DNA of 64,000 bases from the NCBI GenBank assembly GCA_947396885.1, contig OX377204.1, positions 186,001 to 250,000 on the forward strand, read 5' to 3'. Source of the stretch: Heligmosomoides polygyrus polygyrus (Eukaryota; Nematoda; Chromadorea; Rhabditida; Heligmosomidae). Of this stretch, positions 50,685 through 60,316 are shown piece after piece. The translations under genes were made by a program, and so were the position numbers. Below the pieces are notes generated by a model that was not told the origin of the DNA, made no database searches, and saw nothing but the letters and a program-made list of their open reading frames with translations. Position 1 is the first letter of the stretch, and each line of letters starts with the position of its first letter.

Positions 50685-51148
50685 CTAGGATGAGCCAACT
50701 CTCTTTGGAAAAATCGCGAAATTTTTGGAAATGTGGCGAAAAGTCGTCCATAAAAATGGCTAGCAGCTCTATTGTTCAATGCCTTTTCTTTTTCCTGGGA
50801 GATCTGTCGTTGCCCTATCTAAAGAACGATTAGCTGCTGCTGCTACTGCCTTGAACCCTTAAACTAACACCAAATTAAGCTTACAAACGGTGCAGTCTGA
50901 CCCAAATATTTCAGAAAGAATTTTGTTTTTTAAACATTAAATGACTTGTGGAGTTGGGGCCACGTCGGAGCTAAGGGGAACAGCAGCCAGAAGCAGAGAA
51001 CATAAAAGCGCCACTCCAATTATACACATCCCGAGAAGGGGCTTTGCAGTGTTGCGGTTCGCATTTGCCCAAGGAAACGCGAGGAAGTCGATAATATCGA
51101 CCGATATTGGCTGACAGGTCCATAATGCTCCTTTACCGGGAAGTATTA

Positions 51149-52194
51149 GGTTGTCCCATAAGTCCCCGCCGTTTTTTTCAACGATCCACTGCAGATTTCG
51201 CCAGCGGTCTCTTGCATAGCGCTGCACAGCTTTCGAAAGAGAACGATCTGCTCTATCAGACCATGTATTGCATTTCTTTTTTCATCATGAATTTTGTCAA
51301 TTTTTAGGTCGTTAAAGTGAAAAGTGAAAAAGTGAAAAAGTAGCCATTTGCGCACTTGTTCTCTCCGCCTAGGTTTGTAATTTTTTGCACAGTTTTTATA
51401 GCACTTGGAAGACAATGTTCTGTACTACAAGAATGTGTGTTAGTCCTATTTTCTCACTTGTCCTTTATTGATTTTTAGGCAATAAAATTGGAAATTCCGA
51501 CTTTTCCGTCCGAATTTTTACCAAAACTCCGGTTCTGTGGTTGGACTTTTTTGCTTGGTGTTATACGTCGTTCGGAAGAGGATATCTTGCTCAGTAAGAA
51601 TTTGTGTCGCGTTTATTGGCTCACGCTGATTTCTGTTGAATATCAACAACTGAAGAAGGAGAAGGAGTTGTTGGTGAAGACGATTTTTCTCTTTTTGGCA
51701 TTTTGTTGATATTCAATAGCAATCAATAAACGCAACACATATTCTTATAGAGCAAGACATTCTCTTTCAAATGACATATAACACCAACCCAAAAAGTCCA
51801 ACCACAGAGCAGGAGCTGTCGGCAAAGATAACCATCCTCCTTCGGACGTCCCAATTTGATGACCTAAAACTCAATAAAGGACAAATGAGCAAATAGCACT
51901 AACGCATATTCTTGTAGCACAGAACATTGTCTTTCAAGTGCTATAAAAAACTGCGCAAAAAAATTACAAACCTAAGCGGAGAGAACAAGTGCGCAAATGG
52001 TTACTTTTTCACTTTTTCACTTTTCACTTCAACGACCTAAAAATTAACAAAATTCATTATGAAAAAAGAAATGCAATACATGTTCTGATAGAGCAAATCA
52101 TTCTCTTTCGAAAAATGTGCAGCGCTATGCAAGAGACCGCCGGCAAAATCTGCAGTGAATCGTTGAAAAAACGGCGAGAACTTATGGGTCAACC
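51149..52194. mobile_element. Giant foldback mariner-type MITE, about 1 kb
   Basis: TA flanks (51147-51148, 52195-52196) and ends ggttgtcccataagt / acttatgggtcaacc frame an element that is almost entirely one inverted repeat. The left arm from 51149 pairs with the right arm back from 52194 through landmarks such as gagaacaagtgcgcaaatgg and gttggacttttt, leaving only a short centre near 51665-51690. The termini resemble mariner ends. It would fold into a long hairpin if transcribed. It lies between PTR exons 53443 and 50684. Confidence 0.75.
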
Positions 52195-52329
52195 TAATAT
52201 GTCACTTCCACGTCAAATTGAACACTCGGGCAGGTGAGCTAAGAAAAAAAACCAAAGAAGGTTACACTAAATTTTTCTTGGACTTCTTCATTCTAATTCC
52301 TCTGCAGTCTCTAGCTTAATGAGTAAGAA

Positions 52330-52435
52330 ATTTGCTCTGATTTGAAAGGCGTCCACGCTGATTTCAAAAAGGTCAAGCTGGTTTAGAAAGGTGTCTAACT
52401 TGACGTGAAAAGTGTCCAATTCGACGAGAAAACTG
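52330..52435 (+). repeat. 21-bp minisatellite encoding heptapeptide units
   Basis: Units read DLKGVHA, DFKKVKL, (stop)KGV and DVKSVQF on the plus strand with 21-bp spacing. It is the best-preserved counterpart of 5166-5262. Confidence 0.55.
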
Positions 52436-52479
52436 TATAAACGTGAAGGCCACCACACTTGTCGTCAATCAATGTTGCT

Positions 52480-53330
52480 CGACAGCTCTACCATCTTTTC
52501 TATGAAACTCTTCCAGTGGCCATTAATTTCACGCGGACAAACGAATGGGCAAACACAAGTATCAATCGGTATTGATGATCGATCAGGTCAATGGATCGAT
52601 CAGGTATTGTTAACCCTGTCGAATGGCTGTCATATTCGCACAATCCCCACCCAATTCAATTTCGGTCAAAAATCAGACATACTATCGATTATCGATGGAT
52701 ATGGATTGGTTCGTCCATATTATTCCCTTAATTCCATACAAAGGGCATCTTGCAATCAATCATTGTTGACCAGTGGTTGGTAACTGGGTATGCTGGGAAG
52801 ACCTTACAACGGCCATTAATTCCGCGTGGACAGACATACGTACAAACGGACAGATTATTTATTCTGTGCATAAATCAGTAATCAGTCAGTAGGTCCTGCT
52901 GCCCATCAGATTATTGGCTTGAACCTCATCACTAAAGGCAATAATATCGATCATTACTGATTGGCGCGTTGATACTGCACTTGTACTGTTGTAAAATGTA
53001 TCCAGAGCCGTCTTCGTGCGACCAAATCGTGAATAGTGACAAAAACCAATATACATATCCAAAAAAACCAAAAACCAGTATACATATCAAAGGCCGACTG
53101 ACATTTCATGATGTCGATCGATACTGGTTGGTCATTCGATAGACGATAATAATGAACTACATTGATTGGCCAACAGATATTGTTCCATCTTTGACAAGTA
53201 AATACAAACGCCATCACAGTCGCGTCAATCAATGTTGATCGCCATGATGCTACGAAGCTCGCCCATATGCCATCAATTTCGCGCGGATGCTCACAAGCAT
53301 AAACGAACGTCTACATGTGAACAAACTGCA
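52480..53330. repeat. Cluster of degenerate gatcgatattgatcg / cgcggacaaac repeats
   Basis: The phrase type 'ccattaatt-cgcggaca-ac' recurs at about 52520, 52815 and 53270. Phrases like tcaatcgatattgat recur many times, as also at 3250, 16630, 31600 and 49660. The open frame at 52412-52783 is unlikely to be a gene. Confidence 0.4.
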
Positions 53331-53442
53331 CTTAAGACCGACATTTATGCCTTTAATTTTACCATAGCTACTCTTCATTATCCACTACCTCCACCAGCAG
53401 GCATACATAGCGCATTCCAGAGTCATAACAGCCAAAACTCAC

Positions 53443-53594
53443 CATGACTGAAGCTGCTTCCCGGTGACGGGGTCTTTTTTCGATAAGCCGCCACCTTCTT
53501 CACCCGAGTCACAGTTACGGTAGGCCCGTGAGGCGTTTGTTAGGCACTGTCGCCAGGCGTTATCGGCGCCTTTGGACAGGTCGCCGAGGATCGT
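53443..53594 (-). CDS. Probable Patched-related gene exon, most upstream recognised
   Basis: A TTTGGTGCAG acceptor and CATG|GTGAGT donor bracket 152 nt. The peptide reads TILGDLSKGADNAWRQCLTN, then YRNCDSGEEGGGLSKKDPV. Codon use and composition are clearly protein-like. The exon ends two bases into a codon that the exon at 50684 completes as Trp, and all five downstream junctions to 26958 then stay in frame. The peptide itself has no PTR hallmark, so a separate gene sharing the strand remains possible. The upstream exons with the N-terminal half were not found. Confidence 0.55.
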
Positions 53595-53599
53595 CTGCA

Positions 53600-55140
53600 C
53601 CAAATTCAGTATGACTTTTTCCGAATGTTTTAAAATTCATCTATCCCCTAAATTAAAGCACTGTTTGAAAATAGATAAAACTTATTTTTCAAGGAAAAAA
53701 GATGTGCTAAATTTTGCTTTGAAGTGCAGAAAGCAATCATTTAGTGCATTCAAAAAGCGATCACGCCATGCGCTCGACCGTCTCACCGCGATTTTATTTA
53801 TCAACAAGTGCTCCGTCACGGCTATCAGCGTGCCTCGCACTTCACGCGATGTTGCAGTATCACTAAGCTAAGGACAACCACATCGAGCTAGCTGATCTAC
53901 TTGTACGGTATTTTTCGCAATTTTCGCGCCACGTAATTTGATCAATATCGATTGATGGCGATCGATATTTCAAAAACGAACTCCAGATTCGTGCTTAGCG
54001 ACCGCGATTATCCAAGGGCTGAAGCTTCCAGGCAGGGAGAAGACGTCTGGGTATTTTTCGCTATTTTCGTATCGTAATCTTCCCTCCTATTTTCCCCTAT
54101 TTTATAATTTCTGCGGGGGCGACGATCGATCGGGGGCAGACATAACCCCAACGCCACGCGAACCCCTCTGGCATCGCGCACGGTGCGCGACGAAATTGGA
54201 CGAGTTGTCGCGGTCCGATGCTTCCGACGGCTAGAAACGCTTCCTACAGGGACATGCGGCACGCCTTTGCCTTATTTCAACGTTTCTTGGAGATGGTATA
54301 TGAATGTGGTTTCAATAGGACTATCAGCGACAGTTTATACAGGAATCCTGGTCACGTGGATGGTATCTAGCGTCAGTATTTGCCATCTACAACTTCTTCG
54401 GTTAATTTTCATCCGTGGCTTTGGTTAAACTATGGAAAAAAGGTCAATATCACCCATTCTCGGATCAATTGTCCTACTGCAGACTGTTGCCAACCACATT
54501 CTGTGGGATATTAAGTTCATTGCTAGAAATGTGGTCTGGGAGCTTAAACACTGAGAACATTTCGTGCTCCGCGGCAAATCATGCGTCACCGAGCGCACGT
54601 CCGCGTTTCAGCGCCGCGACGTCGCGTTGGAGTTAGGTCTTGGAGCCATGATCTATAGTATGGCTCATCGCTTAGCGCGTTATTATATAGTCTGATAACA
54701 AAAAATCTGCTCGCATGGAGTAACACAGATGCAAACGATGCAGCAAGAAGAATTATAAAAACACACATTCCTTCACATAGTTGTTCTAAGTAAGCAGCAT
54801 CTACACTATCAGTTAAAACGAAAGTTGTGACGATCTACTCGAGTGCATGGCGCGATCTCTCATTTACACATGATGACTGTCGCCTTTTCTTCAAACAAAA
54901 AGTTGTTTTAAACGGCTCGCAATAGGCAGCAATCATCAAGTATAAATAAGCGCCGTGCACTCGTCTACGTCGTCACGACTTTCATTTGAATGATGGTGCA
55001 GACGCTGATTACTTGAAATACCTATGACATAACATTTGTTTTTTGTAATTCTTCTTCTTGTGTCGTTTAGGTCTGCGTTCATCCATGCGAACACAATTTT
55101 TTGGAACCTTTTTGAGCATCTAATGAAATTTGGGAGAATC
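53600..55140. other. Stretch without recognised genes
   Basis: A fragment at 53690-53770 resembles the repeat at 6210-6275. A hydrophobic open frame at 54183-54428 (NVVSIGLSATVYTGILV) lacks exon boundaries or a family match. The minus-strand frame at 54008-54262 is low-complexity Arg-rich. Confidence 0.3.
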
Positions 55141-55149
55141 TCGTTTCTA

Positions 55150-55265
55150 TTTGGAAGCTGGGTTTGATATCAAAAGCTCAAACTTGCTTAGAAGAATGTT
55201 CAACTTTATCTTAAAAGTGTTCATTTTGATCTGAGCAAGTCCAATGTCACATGAAAATCGTACAT
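55150..55265 (+). repeat. Decayed 21-bp minisatellite
   Basis: Units such as FDIKSSNLL and FNFILKVFIL at 21-22 bp spacing follow the same theme as 5166-5262, with more substitutions. Confidence 0.35.
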
Positions 55266-55423
55266 ACCACAGTCGGCGCAGTTATGTAAGCTACCAAAGC
55301 AATGACCAAGGGTGTTGCAGCCATTCTGTTCCAGCCAGTCGTACCTACGCCACCTTCAGACGTTCGTTGTCATGCTCTGGTCATTCGGTTCCTTAACGCT
55401 GCTACCTTGATCCCCTTAGAGGT

Positions 55424-55553
55424 CGTTTAGTGTGCGCGCGGCGCGTGACGCGATGCCTTGTGTACTGGCCGAATCGATCAATCACCTTGCTCAACCAATT
55501 TGGCACTACATGCATCGCGTCGCGCGTCGCGCGCGCACTAAACAAGGCCTAAG
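55424..55553. repeat. Foldback MITE with gtgcgcgcg arms
   Basis: The arms gtttagtgtgcgcgcggcgc and its complement gcgcgcgcactaaac enclose a core of about 60 bp (gatcaatcaccttgctc). Related sequence without the outer arms occurs at 5060-5130 and 59730-59800. Confidence 0.6.
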
Positions 55554-55899
55554 CGAGGAAGCACTACTTATTTTCTACACAGTTCTATTCAGTATTACTT
55601 GCTCTACAAGGAAGCAAATAGGCCTAGAAAATGCGAACAGAACGGCTGAGAAGGACACAAAAAGGAAGAAAAGTGACAACTGAAGGGGAGCTAAGGTTTA
55701 GGGTCCCATTCCCTCCCAAACACTCAGTGTTCTAGTGAATTGCACTTTTGTGTTCGCAAGACGGCGTCTTTTGCACTTCACAGATTTCGTAATCAGATTT
55801 CGTAATTCGAAGTACGGTGGTGATGATGGCAGTTTCGGGAACGAAGAACCAACCCACAATCATAACACTCCATCGGAGCGCATTTTCTGCCACCCTTGG

Positions 55900-56155
55900 A
55901 TGACGTCGGCGACGTCGGTGACGGACCGTCGCCGTGCACAGCACGGCGACGCGCTGTCACCGATGTCGGCGACGCTGACGTCGTCGGCCCGTCTGTGGCG
56001 ACGTCGGCGGCGGAAGTATAACACCCCCTGCGGAGCTCTCGGCGACGTCGCCGGCGACCCTGTGATGTGCGGACTGCTACGCAGTGCGTAGCAGCCCCTA
56101 CAGCACAGCGTCGCCGACGTCGGTGAAGCGTCGCCGAAGTATAACATAGGCCTTA
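55900..56155. repeat. GC-rich foldback element with gtcggcgacgtc repeats
   Basis: Repeated gacgtcggcgacg palindromes and the right end gaagtataacataggcctta match the style of 49148-49474. An internal copy of the end, gaagtataacacccc, is at about 56013. Confidence 0.45.
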
Positions 56156-56166
56156 GTGTGCCCGAT

Positions 56167-56223
56167 TAGTGTCCGTTGGCGGTAATTCAGGCTCCCTGTC
56201 TGAATTACCGGCAACGGACACTA
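56167..56223. repeat. Strong 24-bp hairpin
   Basis: tagtgtccgttggcggtaat through cag pairs with its complement 9 bases downstream with a single mismatch. It abuts the foldback ending at 56155. It could be a small MITE; a structured RNA is not supported by anything else. Confidence 0.5.
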
Positions 56224-58050
56224 TTCGAAAGTAGAATCTGCGCTTCGGATCGAGTTGCTTGTCTTATAATCTGATTCCAGGCTCCGTCCGATTCCATGGC
56301 CATGGCATCCTCAAGGTTTAGGGCCCTGAAAGCTGCTGAAAGTAATTCTTAACTGAACCTATCCTCTGTGGACACAGTCTGAAATGAAACAAATGTGTGC
56401 ATGTCGACTGCTCCGTCTTGTCGATACGCAGCTTGGAACAACGGGATTCACCCAACATAGATTTCGAAGCTCGACTCTTCCCTTAAACTTTCAGTGTCAC
56501 GTAATTGCCTCGCCTTCTCGACTTACGCCTATTTTGCCATAGATCTGATGCCATCCCATTGTAGAGGGTCTTTCTGATTCTGCTCTTCCTACTCTCCAAT
56601 CTCACGCAATCATGCACAGATCCAGCTTCCACTAGAAAATCGTAGTCCATAGTTAATAGCAATTCTTTCCCTTCAGCTTTCTGCCTACAATCTTGTCTTT
56701 GTAAGAGCAAAAAACGTTGTCGTGAATGTGCCTTTCCTACACCAGTGCTTAATCGTGGTCGGGCCCTAGGAGCCTCTACCAAGGGGAGGGCTTCACCTAT
56801 CGCTGTGCACTGTATGATACTCGTCCATCAAAGGGTTGCTTCCGGTCTGACATTTCTCCTCTCTTTTCGACCACCTTCCGCCTGCACTCAGCTTACACGT
56901 CACAGACGTTTTGTCAAATCATGGAGGATTTTCTGACCTCGTTCCCGAGAAGGCACGGGTAAAAAAACCTTAACTAAAGGTCATCGTATTAGGACACGTT
57001 AATCGATTCGGTCCATTTGGCGAGTGATTTCCTTGATCTCCCGACTAGTTCTTGTTTTTAAGCGTGTGACTAATAATACTCTTCAGCATTCCACAATTGT
57101 AGTCTTTTATTTTGTTTGCTCGTGTTTTTTAACTAGTTTTAATCGTTTTTATTCGCCCTGTCCTATTGCGTTCTTTCACTTGTTGTTTAGCTTCGAATCA
57201 GTGGAATTTAGCGTGGCGCATAAACAAATAAATAAATTCCGAGGGCGAGATTCATCAATATCCTCGTGGGCGTATCAGTATACTACCCGCAAATGGGTGA
57301 GTAAGGATAAGATGAATGTCGCATCCTGGGTATGTCCCATTTTTTCGACCCACTACCCAGGGTTTATCGTTGTGTCCGGATCCAGGAACTCGGAAGCCCT
57401 AGTAGTCCGAGCAGAAAAATCGCTCAAATGCTTCAACTTCTCCTGAGAGTACAATCGCACGGTTTATCGTCTTCTGGCAGTAGCTCACGGCAACCCAAGG
57501 TAAAGAGGCTAGGATTAGCTCCGTTACCCAGGATTAAGGAACCTTTCAGCTCATACCTCGGTACTCGAGAGGATTTTTAAATGATCTCCGAACATGCAGG
57601 GGTGATCATCTGCTAGATTTCAGTCACGACAGTAGCTCTTCCACACCAGTCAACCTTCGCTTCGTCGGCTGATAGGCACAGAAATTTGGTAAAGCACTGA
57701 GAAGGAAGGAAAAAGTCGGAGTAGGAAACGAACAAGAGCGGACGGACGGTGTGGCACTACGAACAAGACCGGTGAACCCGAAATCAATGAAGCGCGCGAA
57801 AACCACCCATAGCGAACGGGCTTCACTACAAGGACACATCACAATTGAGCAGTAAGCAGTAACCGGCACCAAAATCCAGTATGCCAGCTCTTAAGCTGTG
57901 ACTTGGAGTCGAAAGTGGAATGAAGGCATAGGGTAGGATCTCGACTTTAGAAAACGAGCAGAACATGGACGACGGACAATGACGTTGTCGGACGCGGGGA
58001 GGGTGGCTACTCCAGATCGGTGGGCCCCCTTCGGGCGATGACGACTCCTA
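56224..58050. other. Stretch without recognised genes
   Basis: Open frames at 56483-56782 (minus) and 57024-57446 (plus) have no recognised domain, start context or splice sites. The segment at 57290-57380 has inverted ctgggta/tacccag repeats like those at 27475-27596. The stretch forms part of the interruption of copy B (50033-58276). Confidence 0.3.
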
Positions 58051-58056
58051 TCGGTA

Positions 58057-58300
58057 GCGAACGCCAACAGAGCGAGCGACGGCTCCAGCAGCTGCTGCAG
58101 TGGATACGATCTGAGTAGCTGGAGCTCCCCCAAACACAGCTAAACTACGACATGAGCATCTGAAGGGCGGTGGTATGAGCCCGTCAACTTCGTGATCGTC
58201 GATTGGAGATCACGAGTTTCCATCGATGCCGCACCTCCGGCTGCTCGTAATAGCGATCGATCGGAATTCTGTCAATGGCGGCCAGTAGAATTCCAGGCGG
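58057..58300. repeat. Direct repeat, left copy
   Basis: It runs from gcgaacgccaacagagcgag to ttccaggcgg and recurs at 59806-60055 in the same orientation with about 10 small changes. It flanks 58301-59805, LTR-like in layout but without canonical TG/CA ends. Confidence 0.7.
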
Positions 58301-59805
58301 AGACTCTTAATAAGTACAGGTTTCAGCATCTTCAACTGAACCACTAAAATTAATGCCCAAGACGTGCTGTGCAAACGTCCGCATGGCGTCTCATTAGTAA
58401 ATGGGGTTTGTCCTCAGATCTCAAGAAAATTATACAAGTACTGCAACTGCTGGGCACTAGTGAACTTTTAAGCCATCAGAGCTCGTAAGTCTTCCTCTTC
58501 CACTCAAACTCTCCAGAATAGGGTAGGTAATGGATAGGTGAGGGTGGAAAGAATAGCATCCAGCAAAGTGCTTAAGCGTCGTATAGGATGTTATTTGTGG
58601 TGCTCGTCATGAATATGAGGCTCGCTTCCGAAATTCCCGTTGATCGATTACGGTAGGTGTGGTACTGTACTGTGTACTTTAGCTGTGTTAGTAATAGTGG
58701 GTTCTCCACATAGCCAGATTTGATTTCCAGTCTGCTACATGAGATGAGAAATAGCGCACAAGAAATTGATGCTTCCCAAAACGAGTGCCGGATACGTGAT
58801 AAGCACCCCAAGTAACCATTGAAGACAAAGGCTGGGCGATTTTCAAGATCCTGGCGCAACCCGAGACACGTATGATGTCCTGACGGACCCAACCGTTGCA
58901 CCAGCAACAGACCTCATAGCTGGATTCGTAACCTCGAGATATGTGGTCCTGACTGCATCGCCCTCACATAGACAACATACCGTACCGTACCATAATTGGG
59001 CTAGATTTCAAAAACTTCTGTCAAATTCAAAAAACTGACTTAGCCGAAATTTATGCAGAACTTTCATGGCTTAAAAAGTTGTGAAAGGGTGTCTTTCCGG
59101 ACCCTTCACTTCTGAGCGTTGTCCTAGTTGAGGGGTGTTGTATATCCCTTCTTCCTTTCTCCTACAACGCGTCTTATACAGAAATGCTGGGATGGCTCCT
59201 CTGTATATGTACATATGTAATGTGCATGTCAACATGTTCGTCGCCTTGCTCTCTAACCAAACGCCAATGTGGGGCTACGTAGCCACAAAACATTTGCGTA
59301 TAAGTTCCACATCCAACTAAACTGCGTACCTAGAGTGCAACGTGATCTCCCCTTGCTTTGTCCTCTCAGTTTTGAGTTTTGAAAAAAAAAAACATCGCAG
59401 CGCTATTCAAACGATACGAGCCGACCGGATTCAATAGAAAGATCGTATTTCATAATAACTCCAACTTTTGAGAGAAACCTTAAAATGGAATTCACTCTGA
59501 GCAGTGGTGACCTCACGGTACTTTCCGGTATGTGCTCACACGGCCGTTTGAAGGCGGAAGTTGCGCAAGTTCTCAGCTACGACCAATCTCGGACTTCCTC
59601 TCCTTACCCTCAGAAGCTACCCTACCATGATATGATCCGCGGACTGCGTGGGATTCATGCGGCGCACTAAGGTCAGCCGGAAATTACCGATGTTACCTCC
59701 TATGGTTAGGCTCCGTTTATACTTGTAACGCCGAGCGACGCGATGACATGTACCGTGGTCAAATTGATCGATCGCATCGCCCGATCAATTGACAGGCTAC
59801 ACATT
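58301..59805. repeat. Dispersed repeat copy B, right segment
   Basis: This is collinear with 3550-5143. The two copies preserve the same non-coding landmarks (for example gtaatagagggttctccaca and cttccactcaaactctcc) with scattered substitutions and small indels. No conserved open frame is seen. Confidence 0.65.
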
Positions 59806-60055
59806 GCGAACACTAACAGAGCGAGCGACGGCTCCAGCAGCTGCTGCAGTGGATACGATCTGAGTAGCTGGAGCTCCCCCGAACACAACTAAACTACGAC
59901 ATGAGCATCTGAAGGGCGATGGGGTGAGCCCGTCAACTTCGTTATCGTCGATTGGAGATCACGAAGTTCCATCGATGTCGCACGACCACCTCCGGCTGCT
60001 CGCACCAGCGATCGGTCGGAATTCTGTCAATGGCGGCCAGTAGAATTCCAGGCGG
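59806..60055. repeat. Direct repeat, right copy
   Basis: This matches 58057-58300, with a few extra bases near cgcacgaccacctcc. Confidence 0.7.
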
Positions 60056-60065
60056 CGATTGTCAT

Positions 60066-60316
60066 GTCAGTGCATTAAAAGACTGGAGCACGCACTCGAA
60101 AATCAAGTCGCAATGTTCATTCGATAGATAATGTAAATACTGCTTAAATGTAGGACTGAGTGAAGATATGTGTTTTTTTACAACTGTTTATGTTGCACCG
60201 TTTGCAGGCATGATACCCCGTGCAAACGAAAATTTTGCAATCAATCGAATAAAAATCGCGACGTTTCAGACAGGGGCATGGCGCAATCTTTGCTTTGACA
60301 CAAAAAAATGGTCACC
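60066..60316. repeat. Dispersed repeat split by RTE copy 2, left part
   Basis: It matches 7545-7775. At the equivalent of the mariner insertion (6281) this copy is uninterrupted (cattaaaagactggagcacg), so it is the empty site of that mariner. Its right edge aaatggtcacc is the RTE target. Confidence 0.75.

Noticed and set aside
50940..51110. Minus-strand hydrophobic frame (NTAKPLLGMCIIGVALLC...) near the PTR exons
   Set aside because: It has a possible TGTCAG acceptor but ends in a stop with no good donor. The exons at 53443 and 50684 already join in phase without it, so it was not annotated as a PTR exon.
54183..54428. Hydrophobic plus-strand frame that could be a chemoreceptor exon
   Set aside because: There is no acceptor/donor pair, no conserved 7TM motif and no neighbouring exon. 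A hydrophobic frame alone is not enough.
57024..57446. 140-codon plus-strand open frame
   Set aside because: Composition is not protein-like (Ser/Phe-rich, no domain), it overlaps inverted ctgggta repeats, and no splice evidence links it to other coding sequence.
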